Part shown: positions 6,473-14,558 of the stretch, in pieces
How positions within the stretch are numbered: the first letter of the stretch is position 1
Layout: every line of letters begins with the position of its first letter
NCBI GenBank assembly: GCA_002420005.1
Contig: DIHE01000133.1
Location: 1-29,355 of the forward strand
Origin: Holophagales bacterium UBA5704
GTDB lineage: Bacteria > Acidobacteriota > Thermoanaerobaculia > Multivoradales > UBA5704
Reading direction: 5' to 3'
DNA length: 29,355 nucleotides
The notes under the pieces: generated by a model
Told to the model about the DNA's origin: nothing
Seen by the model: the letters and a program-made list of their open reading frames with translations, nothing else
Database searches by the model: none
Translations under genes and position numbers: made by a program

Positions 6473-9400
6473 ATGGTGCGTCGTTTCCGTTCGCTGCTCA
6501 TCCGGGTCCTGGCGCTCTGGCACGGGCTGGATCTCAAGCAGGTGGGTGCCCGGTGTGGCATCGATCCCAAGCAGGTCTCCAAGATTCTCGGCCGCCTCTC
6601 CATCGAGGACGAGCTGTTCGCCACTCTGCTCGCCGCGGTGACCCGCCGGCCGGCACAGGTGCAGATCGTCGGCCGCTGCCTCGAAAGCCTGGCGAGCCTC
6701 GCCGCCGAGGACGACCTGTCCGCCGAGGAGCACGAGGAGGTCGAGCGCGGCCTCCGCGAGGGGGAGCGACTGCTGCGCCAGGCCTTCGTCGAAGGCGCCC
6801 GGCTGTCGCGCCAACTTCCGCCGTTCGACGCCTACCCGCGCCCCGAGCACCTCGAAGCCGCCCGGTGGCACGCCGACCAGCTCTGGACCCTTCTCCAGGA
6901 CATGACCGAAGAACAACGGCTGGCGGTCGTCCACCACTGCCGCGAAGCCCAGACCTGGTGGCTGATGGAGCGGGTCTGCGCCGAGTCCTCGGCGGCGGCC
7001 TCTCGCGACCTCGACCTCGCGGCCTCTCTGGCCCGGCTCGCCGTCGAGATCGCCGAAAGGGTCCAAGGCCCGGCCGGCTGGTGCCGCCGCGTTCGGGGCT
7101 ACGCCATGGCCCACCCGCCGAACGTCCTGCGGGTGGCCGGGAATTTGCTCGAATCCCGGGCCGGGATCGAGCCGGCGAAACAGCATTGGGAGGCCGGGTG
7201 GGACCCCGACCGCGTGCTCGACCCCGGCCGGCTGCTCGATCTGGAAGCCTCCCTCTGCCGGGACGAGCGCGATTTCGGCCAATCCCTAACCCTCCTCGAC
7301 CGGGCGTTCCCGGTGAGCCACAACCCGGGGCGCGTCCTGGTCAAGAAGGGGTTCATCCTTCAAGTCATGGGTGATGATGTGGGCGCTATCCGAACCCTCA
7401 CCCGGGCGATCCCGCTCGTCGAACATCAGGGCGATCCACGGCTCCTGTACATGGCGCGATTCAATCTCGCCGTCGCCTGCACCCGGCGCGGTCGGTTCAG
7501 CACCGCGGCCGGGCTGGCGCGGCTGGTCCGCGAGAGCGTCGACGCAAGAGGTGACGAGACCGAGGTGCCGCGGCTGCATTGGTTGGACGGCCGGATCGCC
7601 GCCGGCCTGGGCTGTCCGGCGGAGGCACGCGCCCTGCTGGAGCTCGCGGCGCAACAGTTCGCCGACCGCGAGATGTGGTACGACGTCGCCCTGGCCCGTC
7701 AGGACCTCGCCGGCCTGCTCCTTGATGAGGGCAAGTTCCCGGAAGTCCAGGCCCTCGCCCGGGAGCTGGTCGAGACCTTTGAAGCTAAAGGGGTGCATCC
7801 GGAGGCCCTGGCCGCCCTGCGGCTCTTCCACGCGGCGACAGACCGCGAAGAGGCGACCGCCGATCTGGCCCGCCGCATCGGGGACTACCTGGTCCAGGCG
7901 CGCCACAACCCGGGCCTCCGGTTCACCGGCTCACCGGTCCCGGGGGCAGCCGTCGGGGTCCATGCCACAGCCAGCGTCGCTCAAGGGCTGCGGGGCACCG
8001 GAGCCACTCCGGCCGTCGGGGTCCATGATGCAACCTGCCGGCGCGAGGAGCCGCAGGTCCGGCAGGCCCGCAGGCCCGGAGGAATGGAAGGCCAGAAGGA
8101 GGGCGATGAGGGTGGCGAGGAAAAGGAGGGTGCGCATGGGGTTCTCTCCGGCGCGGCGCCGGGTGCGGGCCTCCATGGTCCGCGCGGGTCGCGCCTTCCC
8201 GCTATCCTCCGCCAGCGAACCGGGAAAAATCCCTCCGCCCTGCCGGTAGGCCGGCTGCTGTCCGCGAGGCAGCTTCTCTCCCGGCTGTTCCGGGCGGTCT
8301 CCGGCTTGTCGCAGGCCGCGTTCGGAGCCAAGACCCACATCGATCCCGGGCTGCAGGACCGCTACGAGCAGGGCAAGGTCGAGCCCTCCCAGAACCATCT
8401 GCGCCTCCAGGCGGCAGGTGCGGACCTGACCGTCGCGGCGGGAGAGGAGATTCTGCTCTTTGTCGATGTCCTGCGCCAGCCGCAACGGCGACCGGGGCTG
8501 GGCCGGTCGGCCTTTCTCCGGGCGGCCGGTGCTCTGGCGAACCGGGTGGCCGAGCGCCTGCTCCGGCTGCCCCCCGGTGGCCCAAGCCCCAAAGCCGAGG
8601 ACCGCGATCGCGCGGCGGCGCTCTGGGCGCGCCTGGAGCCCCTTCCGGCGGACCAGCAGGTGGCCGTGGTCCGCGTGGGGCGGGAGTACCAGCAGTGGGC
8701 GCTAACGGAAAAGTGCTGCGCAGAATCTGTGAAACAGGTAACCCGCGAGCTTGACCGGGCAGCTTCGCTCGCGCAACTCGCGCGGGAGATCGCGGTACGG
8801 ATCCCCGGGCCGGAGAGCTGGCGCCTCTACGTGGAAGGCTACGCGGCAGGCCACCTCCCGAACGTCCAGAGGGTCCAAGGCGAGCTGGTGGCCGCACGAG
8901 AGGGCATGGAGGAGGCGAAACTGCTACACCAGGCGGGCGCCGACCCCTGGAACCTGCTCGACCCAGGGCGGCTTCTCGACCTGGAGGCCTCTTTGTGCCG
9001 GGACGAGCGCCAGCCGGAGAAAGCCTTGACCCTGCTCGACGAAGCCTTTCCCGTGAGTCACAGCCAGGGGCGTATCCTGCTCAAGAAGGGCTACATCCTG
9101 GTGGTGATGGGCGACTACGGGCGCGCGCTCGAAACCTTCCAGGCCGCGGAGCCGCTGGTGGAGCGCGAGGGGGACCCCCGCTTGAAGTACATGCTGCTCT
9201 TCAACACCGCCGTGGTGCACACCCACCTCGGCCGGTTCGCCGCCGCCGGCCCGCTGGTGCAGCGGGTGAGCGAGCTGGTGGGAGCCGACGAGGGCGAGGC
9301 GTGCCGGGTCCTCTGGCTGCGCGGGCGCATCGCCGCCGGCCTGGGGAGGCCGATGGAGGCCCAGAGGCTGCTCGGCGAGGCGCGCCGCGCCTTCGCCGCG

Positions 9401-9667
9401 CGCGACATGTGGTACGACGTGGCCCTGGCCGACCTGGAGATCGCCCCGTTCCTGCTGGCGGAAGGCAGCACGGAAGAGGTGAAGGCGATGGCCACCGAGC
9501 TGGTCGAAGCCTTCCGGAAGCGCGGTGTCCATCCCGAGGCCGAAAAAGCCCTGCAGCTCTTCAAGGACGCGGCGGACAAGGAAGAAGCCACCGCCGAGCT
9601 GGCCGGGAAGGTGCTGCGCTATTTGTTCCGCGCGGAGCACCAGCCCGAGCTGGCGTTTGCGGCGTAG
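6473..9667 (+). CDS. Double HTH/TPR regulator: two paralogous modules fused in frame
   Basis: A single 1064-residue frame with no stop. Module 1 (about 1-485) and module 2 (about 598-1064) are clearly homologous along their length: both contain LDPGRLLDLEASLCRDER, then a TLLD.AFPVSH..GR.L.KKG.IL.VMGD block, GRIAAGLG, and DMWYDVALA or EMWYDVALA. Each module begins with a helix-turn-helix-like segment (LKQVGARCGIDPKQVSKIL; LSQAAFGAKTHIDPGLQDRY) and continues with helical hairpins that look like TPRs (LFNTAVVHTHLGRFAAA). Such proteins are probably cytosolic DNA-binding or signal-sensing regulators. Start: ATG with GGAGGAAGGG 1-9 nt upstream. The linker (486-597) is low-complexity and is overlapped on the other strand by a small peptide gene. 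No plausible second start codon with a ribosome-binding site precedes module 2, so the gene may be a true fusion or two genes joined by loss of a stop. Confidence 0.75.
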   Translation: MVRRFRSLLIRVLALWHGLDLKQVGARCGIDPKQVSKILGRLSIEDELFATLLAAVTRRPAQVQIVGRCLESLASLAAEDDLSAEEHEEVERGLREGERLLRQAFVEGARLSRQLPPFDAYPRPEHLEAARWHADQLWTLLQDMTEEQRLAVVHHCREAQTWWLMERVCAESSAAASRDLDLAASLARLAVEIAERVQGPAGWCRRVRGYAMAHPPNVLRVAGNLLESRAGIEPAKQHWEAGWDPDRVLDPGRLLDLEASLCRDERDFGQSLTLLDRAFPVSHNPGRVLVKKGFILQVMGDDVGAIRTLTRAIPLVEHQGDPRLLYMARFNLAVACTRRGRFSTAAGLARLVRESVDARGDETEVPRLHWLDGRIAAGLGCPAEARALLELAAQQFADREMWYDVALARQDLAGLLLDEGKFPEVQALARELVETFEAKGVHPEALAALRLFHAATDREEATADLARRIGDYLVQARHNPGLRFTGSPVPGAAVGVHATASVAQGLRGTGATPAVGVHDATCRREEPQVRQARRPGGMEGQKEGDEGGEEKEGAHGVLSGAAPGAGLHGPRGSRLPAILRQRTGKNPSALPVGRLLSARQLLSRLFRAVSGLSQAAFGAKTHIDPGLQDRYEQGKVEPSQNHLRLQAAGADLTVAAGEEILLFVDVLRQPQRRPGLGRSAFLRAAGALANRVAERLLRLPPGGPSPKAEDRDRAAALWARLEPLPADQQVAVVRVGREYQQWALTEKCCAESVKQVTRELDRAASLAQLAREIAVRIPGPESWRLYVEGYAAGHLPNVQRVQGELVAAREGMEEAKLLHQAGADPWNLLDPGRLLDLEASLCRDERQPEKALTLLDEAFPVSHSQGRILLKKGYILVVMGDYGRALETFQAAEPLVEREGDPRLKYMLLFNTAVVHTHLGRFAAAGPLVQRVSELVGADEGEACRVLWLRGRIAAGLGRPMEAQRLLGEARRAFAARDMWYDVALADLEIAPFLLAEGSTEEVKAMATELVEAFRKRGVHPEAEKALQLFKDAADKEEATAELAGKVLRYLFRAEHQPELAFAA
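7931..8137 (-). CDS. Small secreted peptide with two DPDG repeats, antisense to the fused regulator
   Basis: A 68-residue product on the minus strand. It opens with a signal-peptide-like segment (MRTLLFLATLIALLLAFHSS) and ends with two related units, GCIMDPDGRSG and GCGMDPDGCP, separated by about 20 residues. At DNA level the units share GCCGTCGGGGTCCATG as a direct repeat. The DPDG core resembles Ca-binding loops and the cysteines could pair, but neither is proven. A classical lipobox is absent because Pro precedes Ala-Gly-Cys. GGAGAG lies about 8 nt before the ATG, a good ribosome-binding site. The gene lies entirely inside the linker of the HTH/TPR ORF on the opposite strand, which is unusual. 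A link with the regulators is inferred only from position. Confidence 0.6.
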   Translation of the reverse strand: MRTLLFLATLIALLLAFHSSGPAGLPDLRLLAPAGCIMDPDGRSGSGAPQPLSDAGCGMDPDGCPRDR

Positions 9668-9712
9668 GAGGGACGGGGGGTCATCGGGGCTTCAGCGCGT
9701 AGGCCTGGAGGC

Positions 9713-10027
9713 GGTGCAGTCGTTGCACCCGCGGGTGCAGTCACTCCTACCATGGGTGCAGGCGTTCCTGCCGGCGGTGCAGCCACTGCACCCGGGGGTG
9801 CAGCCGTTCCTACCAGGGGTGCAGCCATTGCACCCTGGGGTGCAGCCGCTCCTACGGCGGGTGCAGCCACTGCACCCTGGGGTGCAGCCGCTCCTACCGC
9901 GGGTGCAGCCACTGCACCCTGGGGTGCAGCTGTTCCTACCGCGGGTGCAGCCACTGCACCCTGGGGTGCAGCTGTTCCTACCATGGGTGCAGCCATTGCA
10001 CCCTGGGGTGCAGCCGCTCCTACCGCG
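9713..10027. repeat. Tandem array: fifteen 21-bp units of two alternating types
   Basis: Fifteen consecutive 21-bp units all begin GGTGCAG. Type A, GGTGCAGCCACTGCACCCTGG, is a 7-bp palindrome (GGTGCAG/CTGCACC) around CCA. Type B, GGTGCAGCCGCTCCTACCGC plus G, has no such palindrome. The order is A B B and then A B six times. Outer copies are more divergent (9713 and 9755) and inner ones nearly identical, as expected when a 42-bp AB unit is duplicated. Because 21 is a multiple of 3, five of six frames stay open across the array (one minus frame has TAG in most B units), so long ORFs here are not evidence of coding. The array lies between the stop of the HTH/TPR gene and the stop of the sulfatase-like gene. 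Confidence 0.95.
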
Positions 10028-10076
10028 GTAACAGCGCACCGCCGTGGGGCGCGGGCCGCAACAGGTGGCTGCCGCG

Positions 10077-12206
10077 CTACTTCAGATACCCGAGCGACCG
10101 CAGGCGCGTGATGTGGTTCCACTCCAGATAGGTGGCGCTCTGCGAGCCGTCGCCGGCTACGAAGCGGGAGCGGTCGCGGCGCCGTGCGGCGAGCTCGCGC
10201 TCTCCGGCGGTGCGCAGCGCAGCCACCAGATCGGGACGGGCCGCGGCGAGATCGCGCAGCTCGCCGGGATCGGCGTCCAGGTCATACAGCTCCACAAGCA
10301 GGGAGGGATCGAGCGGCACGATCAGCTTCCAGGGACCGCGGCGCACCGACCAGCGCGGCGGACCGTGCAGGATGAGGTCGGCGAGCAGCGTCGGCCGGCC
10401 GGCCGGTGGTGCACCGTCGAGCAGAGGGGTCAGATCCTTCCCCTGCACCGGCGGCACCGCAACGCCCACCTGGTGCAGCAGGGTGGGGAACAGGTCGGCC
10501 ATCTCGACCGGAGTCTCGACGACACCGGGCGGCCGGCCCGGTACGCGCAGCAGCGCCGGCACGTGGAGCAGCTCTTCATAGAAGGTATGGCCATGGTCGG
10601 CATTCGGCTCGTAGCCGCGGACGCGCTCGGCGTCCAGCCGGGTCCAGAATTCCTCGCCGTGATCGCTGACCACGAGCACGACCGTGTCGTCCGCCCGGCC
10701 GAGCTTCTCCAATCCGTCCAGGAACCGGCCGATCTCCCGGTCGGTCGCGGCGACCTCGGCGTCATAGAGCGCCTCCTGCCAGCGCCACTCCGCGCGCGGC
10801 GGAATCGGCAGCTCGGGCCGGCGGTCGGCCGCGCAGGGACGGCCTCCATGGTCCGGGACGAGGCGGCGCGCCACGCTCTCGCACTCCGCCGGCGGCGGCT
10901 CATAGGGGTTGTGCGGATCGAACAGGTGGAGATAGAGGAACGTGCGGCGATCCGGCCCGGTGCGTTCGAGATTCTCGAGCGCCCGGTCGACCAGCACCGA
11001 GGCGCGGTCTTCGATCGAGGTGTACTCGTCGAACCCCTGGTGCAGGCCGAAGGCGGGGTTCACGTAGATGTTGAAGTAGATCCCCTGGGTGGAGAAGCCG
11101 GCCTCCTGGAGCGTCTCGGCGAGGGTGCGGACGCCGTCGGTCAACCCGGTGGGGGCGAAGTTGCCGTAGCGCACGCCGGCGCCGTGGGTCTGCGGTTGCA
11201 GGCCGGTCATCAGGGAGGACACGCTCGGCAAGGTCCAGGACGTCGGCGCGCGCAGCTGGGCGAAGCGGGTCGATGCGGCGGCGAAGCGGTCGAGGCGCGG
11301 CGTCAGGCCCTTGGTGGCGCCATAGCTTCCCAGACGGTCGGCGCGCAGGGTGTCGACGAGGATCACCACCAGGTTGCGCCCCTCCGCCCGGCCCGGCGTC
11401 ACGATCACCGGGTCTCCCCACAGCGCGACGCCTTCCGGCAGCGGCTCGCCGCGGCGGGTCACCGAGACATCCAGCGCCAGCCAGCGGCTCCCCGGCGGCA
11501 GCTCTTTGCGGACGTGACGCCAACCCCGCGGATCGGTCCCGCCTTCGAGCGTCTCCTCCCACCAGACGACCGGGCGCCGGTCGATCTCGCACCAGGCGCG
11601 GAAGAGGGCGCGCGTCCCTTTCCGGTCGTGCTCGGGGACGATTCCCAGCCAGGTTTCGAAGGACGAGCCCTCCGGAAGATCGGCGGGCAGGCGGACCTCC
11701 GTCCGGTCGAGCCCGGGCAGGGAGGGCCGGGTCACGCCGTCGAGCGACATCGACCGGTAGGGGGTGGTCGCCGGCTCGCCGATCAGCTCCAGCACATCGA
11801 GCCGTCCCGTCTCGATGCTCAGCCGCAGGGCGGTGACGCGGCCGGTCCAGTACGGCTCGCGCTGCAGGTCGATCTCGTAGGTGTGCTCCCGGCCGTCCGG
11901 CGCGAGAGGAAAGCTGAGGCTGCGGAAGGGGGGGAAGCCGCCGTCGCCGAGCAGGCTCCAGGCCAGGGTCGCGACGCCCACCGAGCCCTTCGCCCGCAGA
12001 CGCAGGCGGGCCGTCCGGGCGGCGTCCAGCCCCTGTTGCACCAGGAGGGGTGCCTCCGGGGTGGCCGGCCCCGCCGGCAGCGCGACCGGCCCCTGCGCCG
12101 CCACCTCCACCAGCGAGCCGACGCGGATCAGCCGCCGCGGCGGGCGGTTGTCGCAGGCGGTCAGCAGGAGGAGACCGATGGAGAGGAGAAGAGGAAGTCT
12201 GCGCAC
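10077..12206 (-). CDS. Sulfatase/alkaline-phosphatase-fold lipoprotein without the usual sulfatase cysteine
   Basis: A 709-residue product with a lipoprotein signal (SIGLLLLTAC, Cys18). Residues 20-275 are a beta-rich N-terminal region. The sulfatase-fold domain spans about 278-600: metal-binding Asp285 in VVILVDTLRADRLGSYG, SDHGEEF (514-520) and GHTFYEE (539-545). In true sulfatases the nucleophile is a Cys or Ser converted to formylglycine in C/S-x-P-x-R; here the same place reads TSWTLPSVSSLMTG, with Thr325 and no Arg. A phospho- or phosphono-ester hydrolase, or a transferase of the same superfamily, is therefore more likely than a sulfatase. It may act on an envelope glycan or lipid. The start is a GTG that directly follows the mnmA stop (TAGGTG), so translation is probably coupled. 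Confidence 0.85.
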   Translation of the reverse strand: MRRLPLLLSIGLLLLTACDNRPPRRLIRVGSLVEVAAQGPVALPAGPATPEAPLLVQQGLDAARTARLRLRAKGSVGVATLAWSLLGDGGFPPFRSLSFPLAPDGREHTYEIDLQREPYWTGRVTALRLSIETGRLDVLELIGEPATTPYRSMSLDGVTRPSLPGLDRTEVRLPADLPEGSSFETWLGIVPEHDRKGTRALFRAWCEIDRRPVVWWEETLEGGTDPRGWRHVRKELPPGSRWLALDVSVTRRGEPLPEGVALWGDPVIVTPGRAEGRNLVVILVDTLRADRLGSYGATKGLTPRLDRFAAASTRFAQLRAPTSWTLPSVSSLMTGLQPQTHGAGVRYGNFAPTGLTDGVRTLAETLQEAGFSTQGIYFNIYVNPAFGLHQGFDEYTSIEDRASVLVDRALENLERTGPDRRTFLYLHLFDPHNPYEPPPAECESVARRLVPDHGGRPCAADRRPELPIPPRAEWRWQEALYDAEVAATDREIGRFLDGLEKLGRADDTVVLVVSDHGEEFWTRLDAERVRGYEPNADHGHTFYEELLHVPALLRVPGRPPGVVETPVEMADLFPTLLHQVGVAVPPVQGKDLTPLLDGAPPAGRPTLLADLILHGPPRWSVRRGPWKLIVPLDPSLLVELYDLDADPGELRDLAAARPDLVAALRTAGERELAARRRDRSRFVAGDGSQSATYLEWNHITRLRSLGYLK

Positions 12207-13337
12207 CTACGTCCGGTCCTGGATCCAGCACCCGCCGAGCACGCGGGTTCCCTGGTAGAAGACGGCGGCCTGGCCGGGGGTGACCCCGCGCTGCGGCTCG
12301 GCGAAGTCGATGCGGGCCCGCCCTGCCCCCAGCGCATGGATGCGCGCGGCGACGCCGGGATGGCGGGAGCGGATCTTGACCGTGGCCTCGACCGGGCCGG
12401 CCGGCGGCGGGCCGATCCAGTGCAGGCGCTCGCCGTGGAGCCCGGGCGCCAGCAGGTCCTGCGCCTCGCCGACCACCACGCGGTTCTCGCCGGGCTCGAT
12501 GGCCAGCACGAAGAGCGGGCTTTTCGCGGCGAGCCCCAGGCCGCGCCGCTGCCCGACGGTGTAGCGGTAGAACGGCTCCCCCTCGCCCAACCGGTTCCCG
12601 GCGGCGTCGGTCAGCCGGGCCGGCGCGGCGAGCGCCACCCGTCCCGCCGCGGCGTAGCGCTCCGGATGTCCGGCCACCTGCGCCTCGACGAACTCGCGCA
12701 CACCGCCGGAGACGAAGCAGATCTCCATGCTCTCCCCCTTCTCGGCGACCACCAGGCCGGCCGTGCGGGCGATCTCGCGCACCTGCGGCTTCTCCATCGC
12801 ACCGAGCGGGAAGAGGGAGGCGGCGAGCTGCTCCCGGGTCAGCTCGAAGAGGTAGTAGCTCTGATCCTTGGCCGTGTCGAGCGCGGTGTGCAGCTCGGGG
12901 CCGTCGGCGCCCGGCAGGATGCGCGCGTAGTGGCCGGTCGCCACCCGCGAGGCTCCCAGCCGGCGCGCCCGCTCCAGGAGCAGGTCGAACTTGACCCAGG
13001 TGTTGCAGCGCACGCAGGGGCTCGGCGTGCGGCCGGCGAGGTAGTCCTCGACGAAGGGATCGACCACCTTGGCGCGGAACTCCTCGTCCATGCGCAGCGT
13101 GTAGTGGGCAATGCCCACCTGGCCGGCCACCCGCCGGGCATCGCCCAGGTCGAGGGCGCCACAGCAGCGGCCGTGCGCCTCCACCCCGGAGTGGTCCCAG
13201 AGGAGCATGGAGAGGCCGATCACCGGCACCCCCTGGCGGGCGAGCAGCCAGGCGGCCACCGACGAGTCGAGGCCGCCGCTCATCGCGACCGCGGTCAACC
13301 CGGACAGATCCGGCTCGGTCGGGGTCCACGCGCTCAT
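12207..13337 (-). CDS. mnmA: tRNA-specific 2-thiouridylase
   Basis: A 376-residue product, close to the usual length. MnmA adenylates U34 of Lys, Glu and Gln tRNAs and transfers sulfur to it, giving 2-thiouridine. The ATP pyrophosphatase loop SGGLDSS is at 20-26. Cys111 in PSPCVRCN corresponds to the nucleophile and Cys207 in GESMEICFVSGG to the cysteine that carries the persulfide, as in E. coli MnmA. KDQSYYLF (157-164) and YTVGQRRGLG (259-268) are further hallmarks. The ATG overlaps the iscS stop as ATGA, and the gene abuts the sulfatase-like gene. Placing the sulfur donor immediately before the thiolase fits a direct relay. No tus genes are visible here. Confidence 0.96.
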   Translation of the reverse strand: MSAWTPTEPDLSGLTAVAMSGGLDSSVAAWLLARQGVPVIGLSMLLWDHSGVEAHGRCCGALDLGDARRVAGQVGIAHYTLRMDEEFRAKVVDPFVEDYLAGRTPSPCVRCNTWVKFDLLLERARRLGASRVATGHYARILPGADGPELHTALDTAKDQSYYLFELTREQLAASLFPLGAMEKPQVREIARTAGLVVAEKGESMEICFVSGGVREFVEAQVAGHPERYAAAGRVALAAPARLTDAAGNRLGEGEPFYRYTVGQRRGLGLAAKSPLFVLAIEPGENRVVVGEAQDLLAPGLHGERLHWIGPPPAGPVEATVKIRSRHPGVAARIHALGAGRARIDFAEPQRGVTPGQAAVFYQGTRVLGGCWIQDRT

Positions 13338-14500
13338 CGCGCCGCCGCCTCGGCGACCGGTGCGACCCGGCGCAGCTCGGCCACCTCGCGGGCCAGGACG
13401 TCGAGGGCGTGATCGACCTCCTCGGCGCGGTTCATCATGCCGAAGCTCACCCGCAGGGAGGAGAGCGCCTCGTCGCGCGACAGGCCCATGGCGAGCAGCG
13501 TCTTGCTCGGCTCCACGGTGCCGGAGGAGCAGGCCGAGCCGGTGGAGACGGCGATGCCCTCCACGTCGAGACGGATGAGCAGCGATTCCCCTTCGACGCC
13601 GGGGAGGGCGATGTGCGAGGTGTTGGGCAGGCGCGGCGCCCCGGCGCAGTGCACCAGCGCACCCGGCGCCCGCTGCGGCAAGGCGGCCTCGAACCGGTCG
13701 CGCAGGGCGGCGAGGTACGCGGTGCGGTGCGCCAGCTCGTCCATCGCCGCCGCCGCCGCCGCACCGAAACCGGCCAGGGCGGCGACGTTCTCCGTCCCCG
13801 CCCGCCGCCGCCGCTCCTGGCCACCGCCCACCAGGTACGGGGAGATCTCGACGCCCGCGCGCACCCAGAGGGCCGCCGCGCCGAGCGGGCCGTGAAACTT
13901 GTGGGCGCCCACCGTCACGTAGTCGGCCCCCAGCTCGTCGACGTCCACCGGGATCTTGCCCACGGCCTGGACGGCGTCGCAGAGAAGGGGAATCCCGCGC
14001 GCCCGGCAGGCTTGCGCCACCTCGGGCACCGGCTGCAGGGTCCCCAGCTCGTTGTTGGCGAGCATCAGGGCCACCAGCCGGGTGTCGGTGCGCAGCGCGG
14101 CGCGCATCGCGTCCGCGGGTACCACGCCGTCCGCTCCGGGAGACACCCGCGTCACCTCCCAGCCCAGCCGGGCGAGGCGGAGGGCCATCTCGCGGATCGA
14201 CGGATGCTCCACCGCCGAGAGCAGCAGATGCCCCGGCCGCCCGGCGCCGCCCGTCACATGAGCGAGGACGGCGTTGTTCGCCTCGGTGCCGGAGGCGGTG
14301 AACACGACCTCGGCGGCGCGGGCGCCGAGGAGGAGCGCGACCTGCTCGCGCGCCTCTTCCACGGCGTTGCGGGCCGCCTGGCCGAAGCGGTGGATCGACG
14401 ATGGATTGCCGTGCCTCTCCCCCAGCCAGGGGAGCATCGCCTCCCGGGCCCGGGGGTGGAGCGGCGTGGTCGCGTTGTTGTCGAGGTAGACGAAAGCCAT
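13334..14500 (-). CDS. iscS: Cysteine desulfurase (IscS/NifS type)
   Basis: A 388-residue PLP enzyme that removes sulfur from cysteine as an enzyme-bound persulfide, releasing alanine. Visible features: MAFVYLDNNATTPLHP at the start, SGTEANN (70-76), His99 of the HP pair, Asp175 and Gln178 in LCDAVQAVG, the PLP lysine in VGAHKFHGPLG (Lys201), RRAGTEN (232-238), and the sulfur-carrying Cys324 in STGSACSSG. The long loop around that Cys is of the IscS/NifS class rather than the SufS class. It overlaps mnmA by 4 nt, suggesting that its main job here is tRNA thiolation. Iron-sulfur scaffold genes (iscU, iscA) are absent from this neighbourhood, so a role in clusters is not shown. It diverges from the GWxTD gene across 58 bp that must hold both promoters. 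Confidence 0.95.
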   Translation of the reverse strand: MAFVYLDNNATTPLHPRAREAMLPWLGERHGNPSSIHRFGQAARNAVEEAREQVALLLGARAAEVVFTASGTEANNAVLAHVTGGAGRPGHLLLSAVEHPSIREMALRLARLGWEVTRVSPGADGVVPADAMRAALRTDTRLVALMLANNELGTLQPVPEVAQACRARGIPLLCDAVQAVGKIPVDVDELGADYVTVGAHKFHGPLGAAALWVRAGVEISPYLVGGGQERRRRAGTENVAALAGFGAAAAAAMDELAHRTAYLAALRDRFEAALPQRAPGALVHCAGAPRLPNTSHIALPGVEGESLLIRLDVEGIAVSTGSACSSGTVEPSKTLLAMGLSRDEALSSLRVSFGMMNRAEEVDHALDVLAREVAELRRVAPVAEAAAR

Positions 14501-14558
14501 GGAACCTGTATTCTAACCGGCGACCGGCATGGGTGTTGCACCCGACACAGGCAAACCG

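Noticed and set aside
7931..8137. Lipoprotein assignment for the DPDG peptide
   Set aside because: The Cys is preceded by Pro-Ala-Gly and lies about 18 residues past the hydrophobic stretch, so it does not make a proper lipobox.
9713..10027. CRISPR array
   Set aside because: Units are contiguous 21-bp copies with no unique spacers and no cas genes nearby.
10044..13412. Plus-strand open frame of 1122 residues opposite the sulfatase-like and mnmA genes
   Set aside because: Antisense to genes with clear catalytic motifs, with no domain, no ribosome-binding site and His/Gln/Arg-rich composition.
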